Source: Planctomycetota bacterium
GTDB taxonomy: Bacteria; Planctomycetota; Phycisphaerae; Phycisphaerales; SM1A02
Assembly (NCBI GenBank): GCA_016872915.1
Contig: VGYQ01000001.1
Coordinates: 46,926 to 110,925, forward strand
Length of the DNA stretch: 64,000 nucleotides
Direction of reading: 5' to 3'
Shown: piece by piece, positions 10,086-18,384 of the stretch
How positions within the stretch are numbered: position 1 is the stretch's first letter
Layout of the letters: each line of letters starts with the position of its first letter
Notes under the pieces: generated by a model
Seen by the model: the letters and a program-made list of their open reading frames with translations, nothing else
Databases searched by the model: none
Told to the model about the DNA's origin: nothing
Translations under genes and position numbers: made by a program

Positions 10086-11861
10086 GTGCGTCACCACACA
10101 CGATCGAACGACCGACTCTCCGTGCAACCCTCTGTCCACTATCTGATCTCCATCTACAAGCCGCTGCTGCTTTTTGCCGCCGCGCTTCCCTTCGCATGGG
10201 TGATCTCAACTGTGGTGGAGCAGGACGCTCGGCGGCGGCGTTTCATGCCGGATGTGTGGGCTGGCATCAATCTCGCAACGCTGGCCCTCGGCATTGCATG
10301 CGTCCTCTTCATCAAGTGGTTCTGGCTCGGCTTCCCCTTGATGCTGCTGCTCTTTTGTGGTGCACTCACTGGTTACTGGAAGTATCGCGATAAACGCCTT
10401 CCCCCTGCGGAGCGCTTCGACCTGCTCACGGGGAAGTGGGCTGCCGCCATCGCATCGCGGAAGGCACGGAAGGCGCTCGGTGAAGTCACGGCTGTGTTCC
10501 AAGATGCCAAGGGCAACCGGCTGCAGCCTCCTTCGCGCGAGGATCCGATGCTGCCGGTGCATCTGGCCGCCGAACAAATCGTCGTCCCGTCACTGCCTGC
10601 ACGTGCCTCGAGAGTCGAGATGGTTCCTGGTGCGCAGGAACACACCGTTGTTCGGGTCGTCGACACAATCCGCAGCAAAGTGTCCACGCTCCCCAGCGCC
10701 GAGTCAGACAAAGTGATCGATTACTTCAAGAAGGCGGCAGGGTTGGACGTCAAGGAGCGCCGAAAGCGTCAAGTGGCGACACTCGGAATGCGCGCTGGCG
10801 AAAGCGTTCAGATGTTTCGACTCACCACCTGGGGAACGTCCGCGGGACAGTCGCTGCGCCTGGAACATGACCGCGAGAAGCAACTGACAAAGAAACTGGA
10901 TGAGATGGGGTTCCTCCAATCCCAGTTGCAGGCCCTGCGGGATGCGACGGACAAGATCGCAGGCGGTGTCGTCCTGGTTGCAGTTCCGCCCGGGAATGGC
11001 TTGACAACACTTGGGCTCGCCCTTTTGCAACGACACGATCCCTACACGATGGACATCAAGACCGTCGAAAAGGTTGTTGAGCGAAGACTTGAGGGAATTA
11101 CGCACAACGAGTGGCTCCCTGGAGTCGATGGCACCGATTACGCCACAACTGTTCAGTCGGTCGTACGACGTGGGCCCAATGTGCTGCTCGTCTCTGATCT
11201 GGCAGAGCCGGGTTTGGCGCCGGTTCTGGTGAACCCGAACAGTGCGAACACGATCTTTTACGCCTTAGTGCCTGCGGAAAGCGGCGCAGCGGCACTTGCG
11301 CTCTATTTGAAGTCCGCCGGTGATAAAGCTGCCGCTGCGAAGGCGCTCCGCGCCATCGTGGCTGGTCGTGCCGTGCGACTGCTCTGCAAGCAGTGTCGAC
11401 AGCCATTTACCGCAACCGAAGCGCAGGCCAAACGTCTCGGCGCACCGGATGGCAAGACGCCAACGCTGTACAAGATGGGTGGCCAGATTCAGATCAAGAA
11501 TCAGATCGTGCCTTGCCCCGAATGCCAAGGCACTGGATTCGTCGGAGTGACCGGCGCCTATGAAGTTCTTCGGCCCGATGAACGAGCGATCGAGTTGATG
11601 GTGGCCGGCGATGTCGTCAATGCGTATCAGCAGATGCGGCGCGCGCATCGCGCGCCGACCGCGCAGGAGGCTGCCTTGATCAAGGTTCGATCGGGCGAGA
11701 CAAGCCTTGACGAGGTGGCTCGCGCATTCGCCCCACGCGTTGCTGCATCAAAGACGACGAGCACGGCTCGCCCTGCTTCGGCACCATCTCCAGGGACTCC
11801 AAGTCCGCCGACCAAGTCGCCGCAAGCAGCGCGCCCACCGGCAAAGGGAGGCAAGCCATGA
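10086..11861 (+). CDS. Membrane-anchored GspE/PilB-family protein with degenerate ATPase site
   Basis: GspE-like fold order with CKQCRQPF...CPECQGTGFVGVTGAYEVL tetra-Cys motif; Walker A position reads AVPPGNGLTTLGL (no Lys), Walker B LLVSDLAEPG; two N-terminal TM helices; start may be GTG at 10122. Confidence 0.8.
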   Translation: MRHHTRSNDRLSVQPSVHYLISIYKPLLLFAAALPFAWVISTVVEQDARRRRFMPDVWAGINLATLALGIACVLFIKWFWLGFPLMLLLFCGALTGYWKYRDKRLPPAERFDLLTGKWAAAIASRKARKALGEVTAVFQDAKGNRLQPPSREDPMLPVHLAAEQIVVPSLPARASRVEMVPGAQEHTVVRVVDTIRSKVSTLPSAESDKVIDYFKKAAGLDVKERRKRQVATLGMRAGESVQMFRLTTWGTSAGQSLRLEHDREKQLTKKLDEMGFLQSQLQALRDATDKIAGGVVLVAVPPGNGLTTLGLALLQRHDPYTMDIKTVEKVVERRLEGITHNEWLPGVDGTDYATTVQSVVRRGPNVLLVSDLAEPGLAPVLVNPNSANTIFYALVPAESGAAALALYLKSAGDKAAAAKALRAIVAGRAVRLLCKQCRQPFTATEAQAKRLGAPDGKTPTLYKMGGQIQIKNQIVPCPECQGTGFVGVTGAYEVLRPDERAIELMVAGDVVNAYQQMRRAHRAPTAQEAALIKVRSGETSLDEVARAFAPRVAASKTTSTARPASAPSPGTPSPPTKSPQAARPPAKGGKP

Positions 11862-13528
11862 TCCTCAACGTGCTGGTGCTTGGGGCGATCGGATTCATCG
11901 CCTATTGGTGGATCAGTCAAGGCGCGCTGAGCGCGGTTCTGCACTGCCTCTGCGTGATCGTCGCCGGTGCATTGACGTTCGCTGTGTGGGAGCCGATCGT
12001 TGTCAACGGGCTGCTCAACGGCGGCACCTTCGACAATTACGCATGGGGCCTGACCTTCGGGCTCGTCTTCGCGGTGCTTCTCCTGATCCTTCGCGTGGCA
12101 AGTGACAAACTTGTTCCGTTTGATATCCCCCTGCAGAGGTACGTCAGCATGGCGATCGGTGCGGTGGCGGGAGTTGCGTCCGGCGTGCTGACGGTGGGCA
12201 TCCTCCTGATCGCATGCGGGTTCATCCAAGGGCCCATCGACCTGCTCGAGTTCACGGGGTACGCGCGTGATCCGAAGAATCAGGGGCAACCCGCGCCACT
12301 CGCCAAACTCTGGGTCGATGCACCGAAACTCACTGAGACATTTTACGCAACGGTCTCTCGGGGAGGCCTGTCACCGGCGGGGAGAAACTCACTCGCTTCA
12401 AGCCAACCGGAACTGGCAAGGATGGCGCTCAGTCTGCACAAAGACACTTTCAAGAGGGGCGATGCGCGAACCACCATCGCACCCGACTCTGTCACTGGCC
12501 TTGAACTGGTCTTTGATCCAACAGGCGGCACCAACGGTGCTGGGGTGTATGCCGTGAAGTTCACGGTCGACACAAAGGCGTTCGATCAGGGACAGTTCAT
12601 CTTGTCGTCGGCGCAGGCTCGCTTGGCGGACGCATCCTCGCAGCCGAAGGTGATGTTCCCGCGCAAGTTCAATCAGCCGATGGAAGATGGTTCCACGCGC
12701 ACGTATTCCTTCGAAGACACCGGCAACTATGCAACGACCCCGCCCGCGCAGCAGTCCGGCACATTCGTACTGCTGTTTGACGCGCCATCGAGTGGGCCAG
12801 CGAGTGGCAATGCACCCAAGGGTGAAATGAACTTTTTCTTGAAGGGGCTGCGATATACGTTCAAAACGATTCCCATTGAAAACGGTGGTCTCGCCCGCTT
12901 GACGGGCAGCGACACAGGGCTGACAGCGCCCGCAATCGATGTGGTCAAGGAGGGTGGTGGGTTCGTCTTCAATGCGCAGGAGTTTGTTGCGGTCGTCAAC
13001 ACACTGCGCCCCGTGTCGCTCAGCACAAACGATGTGAAGTCGCTGCAGTTCAAGACCACAGATGGCGGCAACTTCATCTCCGGAGGTATCAGCAGCTTTC
13101 CAAAGGGTGCTGCCACTGCGATCTCGAGGAGCCTGGTTGTCAAGGGATTCCTCTGCCAGCCGGGAACGACAATCGTGATGGTGGATGTCTCGCGCGGGAA
13201 GGGTGGCATGGACATTTGGGGAGATCGGAATCCGAAGGTGAAGGACACCGTCGACAGTGCCCCACTCGAACTCGTGGACAAGCGCGGCAAGGGGTTCCGG
13301 CCGGTTGGTTATGTGTGGGAACGCCAGTCCGATGTCGAAATCTGCTTCGAGCCAACCAAGCCGTTTGCCACTGTGGCGTCCCTGCCCCCGCAACCAAGTT
13401 CCGGCGAAAACACGCTGCGGCTTGTCTTTATTGTGCCAATCGGGTCCGAAATCGTCGGTTTGCGAGTGGGCAAGATTTCGGTTGCCACTTGCGATTTGAA
13501 GGCTGGAGAGGCTCGGGCGGATTACTGA
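11858..13528 (+). CDS. CvpA-like membrane protein with large soluble C-terminal domain, unknown function
   Basis: N-terminal ~130 aa of four hydrophobic helices resembling CvpA, ATGA overlap with preceding gene. Confidence 0.65.
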   Translation: MILNVLVLGAIGFIAYWWISQGALSAVLHCLCVIVAGALTFAVWEPIVVNGLLNGGTFDNYAWGLTFGLVFAVLLLILRVASDKLVPFDIPLQRYVSMAIGAVAGVASGVLTVGILLIACGFIQGPIDLLEFTGYARDPKNQGQPAPLAKLWVDAPKLTETFYATVSRGGLSPAGRNSLASSQPELARMALSLHKDTFKRGDARTTIAPDSVTGLELVFDPTGGTNGAGVYAVKFTVDTKAFDQGQFILSSAQARLADASSQPKVMFPRKFNQPMEDGSTRTYSFEDTGNYATTPPAQQSGTFVLLFDAPSSGPASGNAPKGEMNFFLKGLRYTFKTIPIENGGLARLTGSDTGLTAPAIDVVKEGGGFVFNAQEFVAVVNTLRPVSLSTNDVKSLQFKTTDGGNFISGGISSFPKGAATAISRSLVVKGFLCQPGTTIVMVDVSRGKGGMDIWGDRNPKVKDTVDSAPLELVDKRGKGFRPVGYVWERQSDVEICFEPTKPFATVASLPPQPSSGENTLRLVFIVPIGSEIVGLRVGKISVATCDLKAGEARADY

Positions 13529-13595
13529 CCATCTTGGCCCCCCCGCCGGCCAAGCACAGGTGCCAACGCAAAAGTTGCCGCCCTCTGCGAAAGTT

Positions 13596-13614
13596 CCGGT
13601 CAAATTATGACCGG
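13596..13614. promoter_or_regulatory. Perfect inverted repeat CCGGTCA-aatta-TGACCGG upstream of secreted protein gene
   Basis: 7-bp arms, 5-bp spacer, no following T-tract; function unproven. Confidence 0.35.
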
Positions 13615-13790
13615 TTGGATTTGCCTCACCCGCGATCCTCGATAGATTATGGGAAGAGGGGCTTTGTCGCCCCGGTTGCGGGTTGTTGGGTCAAAGTGCA
13701 CAAGCATGATGCTGAAGCAGTTGATCTTGTCTCCCCTCGACGGCCGTTGAATGTTTGGTTCTCGTGAACACCAAATTTGGAGAAAGATCA

Positions 13791-16499
13791 ATGCTGAACA
13801 ATCGAACTTCGTGGGTAGTGGCGTGGACGATGACTGCATGTACGGCAGCCATCGCGCACGCTCAAGGCGGTGCATCGTGTACTGCGGCCGTGCCTGCATC
13901 CGTCGGCGATAACGCATACAACAACGCGGGCGCAACGGTCGATGTCGACTACGCAGGGCTGTGCGACATGGGCCAGTTTGGCACCGACACAAACTTCAAC
14001 ACGGTCTGGTTCAAGTGGACCGCGACCGCGAGCGACACCTTCACGCTCTCGACTTGCAACACCGCTGGTGGCGTGGATACGCGCCTCTCGGTGCAAACAG
14101 GTTGCACCGCCGACACTGTGGTCGCGTGCAATGATGACGGTGCGGGGTGCGCTCAATACTCAAGCAAACTGACGTTCTCCGCAACATCTGGAACGCTGTA
14201 TTACATCGCCGTTGGCGTGTATAGCGCGACGACTGCGGGTGGTCCCGGGACGATGGCGCTCACACAGGGCGACGGTGGTGGCGGCGGTGGCGGCGGTGGC
14301 GGCGGCGGCGACTGCTGCGTTGGGAACCCCGGCACGACCTGCTGCTCCGACGCGGAGTGCTGTGCCACGGTGTGTGCGGAGGATCCCTACTGCTGCAATA
14401 CCGAATGGGATCAGATCTGCGCCAATCAGGCCGTCCAATTATGCTCCGCATGCGGCGGCGGCGGCGGCGGCGGCGGCGGTTGTGGCTCAGGCGGCGACTG
14501 CTGCACTGCGAACCCTGGTACGGCTGGCTGCGCGGATCAAACATGCTGCGAAACCGTGTGTGCCACGGACCCCTTCTGCTGCGATACCGAATGGGATCAG
14601 TTCTGCGCCAGTGGTGCTGCGACTCTCTGCGAGGCGTGCGGCGGCGGAAGCTGCGAGGTCCCCGATGGCTCGCAGACCGAACTGGAGGCATGCGGTGACG
14701 ACTCGAACGGCGGCTGCAACGGCGGCGGCGCAAACGAGCCACTGAACTCACTGAATGGTTCGGTGGGCGGCACCTTCTATGCATCCACCACGATGCGCGA
14801 CACCGACTGGTACAGCTTCACAGTCACCAGCGGAACGCAGGTATCACTGTCTCTCTTCAGCAACCTGCCGTCGTTCTGTGCGATCGTCGACAACCCAGGC
14901 TGCTCCATCGTGGGCTCGGTCAGCACGGGCAACTGCCCGAGCACTCTGTCCGTGTGCGTCGGCCCTGGCGACTACTACGTGGTGTGCCTCCCCAGCCAGT
15001 TCATCGAACTGCCTTGCGGCGGTGCTCTCGGTAACGACTACACGCTCAACGTGACGTCGACCACGTGCGAATTCACACCTCCTGCAGGCGACAGCTGCGC
15101 GGCTCCCGCTCCGGCAGTGATCGGCAGCAATGCCTTCGACAACTCCAATGCTGGCACGGAGTACGGCGAGGTGACCTGCGGTTTCGGAGGCGCGCCGTTC
15201 ACGAAGGATGTGTTCTACTCGTTCGCGGTGACCGCCGCGGATGACTACACCTTCGAGACCTGCACGGCCGGTACGTTCGATACCGGCATCGAAATTTGGA
15301 CAGACTGTCCTAACAAGGGTGGTTCGATGTTGGCATGCAACGATGACGGTGTTGGCTGCCCGAACTTCTCGTCGCTCTTGAGCGCATACCTGGATGTTGG
15401 TAACTACATCATCCGGGTGGGTGGCTGGCAGGGCGATACAGGTGCTTCCTCGCTGGAGATTTCTCAGGGTGCGCCAGTCGGTCCTGAGAACGACAACTGC
15501 AGTGATGCCATTCCCGCGGTTGTGGGCAGCAATTCGTTCGATAACACGGGCTCAACGACGGACGGGCCAAACCCGACCGACGCTTCCTGCGGCACCTTCG
15601 GTGGCAGTTTCTACAACGATGTGTGGTTCAACTTCGCTGCTCCCGCAACTGCAACCTTCAAGGTTTCGCTGTGCGATGGCGCGTCGTTCGACACTCGCAT
15701 CGACATCTATGCAGACTGCAACTTTGGTGTGCCCGTTGCATGCAACGACGACTCGTGCGAGGTGCAGTCTGAATTGACCTTCCCGGCCACTTCGGGCACC
15801 ACTTACAAGATTCGTATCGGTGCGTACGGCGCGGCCGGCTTCGGAAGCGGCACCTTCGTCATCACAAACGAGGGTGGCGGTGGTGGTGGCGGTGGTGGTG
15901 GTGGTGGTGGCGGCCAAGGTCTCACCTGCGCGAATCCACTCACGCTGAATGCGGGTGCGAACCCCTTCACGCGTGCGGGCGCGACAGTCGACCTCGACTA
16001 CACGGGTCTTTGCGACATGGGACAGTTTGGTACGGACATCAACTACAACTGTGTGTTCTATACCTTCTCCCCTGCACAGAGCGGTCTTTACACCTTCTCG
16101 ACATGCAACACGGCAAATCATGACACACGATTGTCGATCCAGACATCGTGCGAAGCGAGCACTGTGGTCGCATGCAATGATGACGGTGCGGGGTGCGCAA
16201 CCTTCACGTCCATCATGACTGCAACGCTCCAGTGCGGTGTCAATTACGTCGTCGCAGTTGGTGGTTATTCAGCGACCACTCCGCTTGGCACTGGCACACT
16301 CGATGTGTCCGTGGCAGGTGGACAGCCGTGTTCACCTGCGTGTCCGGCAGACTTCGACAACAACGGGGTTGTGGGCGGCACTGACCTCACGATCCTGCTC
16401 GGCGCATGGGGTGCGGCTGGTGGCGACCTGAACGGCGACAATACGACGTCAGGCACTGACCTCACGATCCTGCTCGGCGCGTGGGGCAACTGCCAGTAA
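13791..16499 (+). CDS. Secreted modular protein: PPC-like repeats, two 9-Cys modules, poly-Gly linkers, C-terminal dockerin-like repeats
   Basis: Signal peptide MLNNRTSWVVAWTMTACTAAIAHAQ; DCCVGNPGTTCCSDAECCATVCAEDPYCCNTEWDQICANQAVQLC repeated; CPADFDNNGVVGGTDLTILLGAWG...DLNGDNTTSGTDLTILLGAWGNC. Confidence 0.9.
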   Translation: MLNNRTSWVVAWTMTACTAAIAHAQGGASCTAAVPASVGDNAYNNAGATVDVDYAGLCDMGQFGTDTNFNTVWFKWTATASDTFTLSTCNTAGGVDTRLSVQTGCTADTVVACNDDGAGCAQYSSKLTFSATSGTLYYIAVGVYSATTAGGPGTMALTQGDGGGGGGGGGGGGDCCVGNPGTTCCSDAECCATVCAEDPYCCNTEWDQICANQAVQLCSACGGGGGGGGGCGSGGDCCTANPGTAGCADQTCCETVCATDPFCCDTEWDQFCASGAATLCEACGGGSCEVPDGSQTELEACGDDSNGGCNGGGANEPLNSLNGSVGGTFYASTTMRDTDWYSFTVTSGTQVSLSLFSNLPSFCAIVDNPGCSIVGSVSTGNCPSTLSVCVGPGDYYVVCLPSQFIELPCGGALGNDYTLNVTSTTCEFTPPAGDSCAAPAPAVIGSNAFDNSNAGTEYGEVTCGFGGAPFTKDVFYSFAVTAADDYTFETCTAGTFDTGIEIWTDCPNKGGSMLACNDDGVGCPNFSSLLSAYLDVGNYIIRVGGWQGDTGASSLEISQGAPVGPENDNCSDAIPAVVGSNSFDNTGSTTDGPNPTDASCGTFGGSFYNDVWFNFAAPATATFKVSLCDGASFDTRIDIYADCNFGVPVACNDDSCEVQSELTFPATSGTTYKIRIGAYGAAGFGSGTFVITNEGGGGGGGGGGGGGGQGLTCANPLTLNAGANPFTRAGATVDLDYTGLCDMGQFGTDINYNCVFYTFSPAQSGLYTFSTCNTANHDTRLSIQTSCEASTVVACNDDGAGCATFTSIMTATLQCGVNYVVAVGGYSATTPLGTGTLDVSVAGGQPCSPACPADFDNNGVVGGTDLTILLGAWGAAGGDLNGDNTTSGTDLTILLGAWGNCQ

Positions 16500-16531
16500 A
16501 GTTTGCCTGTTACTTCTGATTTGTAGTCAAT

Positions 16532-16568
16532 CCCCCTCGGCGCTCTTGGCCGAGGGGGTTTTCTTTCC
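16532..16568 (+). terminator. Rho-independent terminator
   Basis: Perfect 10-bp stem CCCCCTCGGC/GCCGAGGGGG, 7-nt loop, followed by TTTTCTTTCC. Confidence 0.9.
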
Positions 16569-16639
16569 ATTTTGCAAATCACACTGTTGGAGATTGGATT
16601 GACTGCGGCTAAATTGCAGAGTTCTCCGAAAGGACAATC

Positions 16640-18379
16640 ATGCATCAGCGGGCGTGCCACTACTCCACCGATCGTCACTCGCAGGTGCTTGGCATCGTGG
16701 CGCTTTCCGTGCGGGCAGTGCTTGCATGCGTGCTCGGTCTTTTGACAGCGCCATGTGTGTGCGCACAGACCTGTCCGAGTGCCGCCACCGGAAACTGTTT
16801 CACACCGCATCCAACACCGGGCTGCCAAGATCCGACTTGTTGCGCAGCGGTATGCCAGGTCGATTCCTTTTGTTGCACAACGACCTGGGATGGTCAGTGC
16901 GCGGTGATTGCAGGCTCGGTGTGCCAGCCACCCCCACCCGTGAACTGCGGGGCAGCGGGGCTCGGAGATTGCTTTGTCGCACACAGCACCCCTGGCTGCA
17001 ATGTTCCATCGTGCTGTAGCAGTGTGTGCGAGCTCTTGCCCACCTGCTGCTCTGTCACTTGGGATGCAACGTGCGTCAGTTCTGCGTTTCAGCTGTGCCC
17101 ACCCGTGTGCGTCCCACAGTGTCCACCCAACTCGAGCACGGAGATCGAAAACTGTGACACAAGTGGATTTGGGAATGACCCCTGTCCGCTCGGCACTGCA
17201 GGGTCGGGGTTCCAGAGCCTTGTCGCGAACAAAGCGATGTGTGGAGACATCAAGTTCGTTTCCGCGCCAGGTTCCACCGTGGGCGTTCCAGAGCGCGATG
17301 CGTTTCGCATCACGCTGCCGGATCCAGATGGGAACGGGCAGGCACGCGTCTCGCTCAGTCTTCTTGCCGAACGCGGGACCGCTGATTCTGGCACGGTACC
17401 GCTGTTCGTTGCACTGATCCGAAATGCGTGTGATGGACTGCAGACGGCGGTACTGCACGCGCAGATCGTCGATTGCCAATCCGCATCTGTGCAGGGCTGC
17501 GTCCCTGCAGGCGATTGGCTTGCCGTGGTCGCGCGCGGAAGCTACCCCTTGCCCGAAACCTACCCATTCAATTGTCTGAGTGGTGTCCAGTCCTACGTCC
17601 TGACGGCTAGTTGGAATGACCAGTGTGGAAGTGCGTGCGGGACAAGTGGAAACTGCTACGCCGTCCATTCAACTCCAGGTTGCGCTGACTCATCGTGCTG
17701 CAATTCAGTGTGTGCAGCTTTCCCCGATTGCTGCAGCGAGTCGTGGGACCAATCGTGTGTTACGAGTGCTCTTACCGTCTGCTCCCCAACGAACCCGGCC
17801 AACGACACCTGCGCAAGTGCCATGCCACTGGGACTTGGCTCGGCGAATTTCGCCCTTGTAACTGCGACGCCATCTTCGATCGCTGCTCCGAGTGATTGTC
17901 TTGCAACTGGGCAGTCGCTTGGTCGCGACGTCTGGTATCGACTGCGTGGGCTCCGCGGAGAGGTCACGGTCACCACATGCGGACCCGGGACCTTCGACTC
18001 GGCGCTCCTCCTCTACGGCAATACGTGTCCGACCAGCCCGGCGAGCGCCGTTGCATGCGGCAACAGCAATCCAGATTGCACCCAGAATACGTCGAGCGCT
18101 GTCCTGAACTTCAACGCCACCTGCGGAGAGGAGTACTTGCTGCGCGTGGCCGGGGTTGGGACAGTGCAAGGCGGCGGGACACTGACGATCACCGCGGCCT
18201 TGCCCGCATGTGTTGCATGCGCCGCGGATCTGAATGGAGATTCACAAGTCAACGGTTCAGATCTGACGGCACTTCTGTCGGCATGGGGTGCAACGGGTGC
18301 CGCGGACATCAATGGTGATGGGGTTGTCAGCGGTGCTGACTTGACCGAACTGCTTTCGCGGTGGGGTGCCTGTCCCTGA
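16640..18379 (+). CDS. Secreted modular protein: three 9-Cys modules, PPC-like domain, C-terminal dockerin-like repeats
   Basis: GNCFTPHPTPGCQDPTCCAAVCQVDSFCCTTTWDGQCAVIAGSVC and two more copies; CAADLNGDSQVNGSDLTALLSAWG...DINGDGVVSGADLTELLSRWGAC. Confidence 0.88.
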   Translation: MHQRACHYSTDRHSQVLGIVALSVRAVLACVLGLLTAPCVCAQTCPSAATGNCFTPHPTPGCQDPTCCAAVCQVDSFCCTTTWDGQCAVIAGSVCQPPPPVNCGAAGLGDCFVAHSTPGCNVPSCCSSVCELLPTCCSVTWDATCVSSAFQLCPPVCVPQCPPNSSTEIENCDTSGFGNDPCPLGTAGSGFQSLVANKAMCGDIKFVSAPGSTVGVPERDAFRITLPDPDGNGQARVSLSLLAERGTADSGTVPLFVALIRNACDGLQTAVLHAQIVDCQSASVQGCVPAGDWLAVVARGSYPLPETYPFNCLSGVQSYVLTASWNDQCGSACGTSGNCYAVHSTPGCADSSCCNSVCAAFPDCCSESWDQSCVTSALTVCSPTNPANDTCASAMPLGLGSANFALVTATPSSIAAPSDCLATGQSLGRDVWYRLRGLRGEVTVTTCGPGTFDSALLLYGNTCPTSPASAVACGNSNPDCTQNTSSAVLNFNATCGEEYLLRVAGVGTVQGGGTLTITAALPACVACAADLNGDSQVNGSDLTALLSAWGATGAADINGDGVVSGADLTELLSRWGACP

Positions 18380-18384
18380 CGATC

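Noticed and set aside
14275-15915. GGN repeats considered as CRISPR or minisatellite array
   Set aside because: In-frame poly-Gly linkers within one CDS; no repeat-spacer architecture
16265-17668. 467-aa minus-strand ORF across the two secreted-protein genes
   Set aside because: Spans a strong plus-strand terminator and antisense to Cys-rich coding modules; not protein-like
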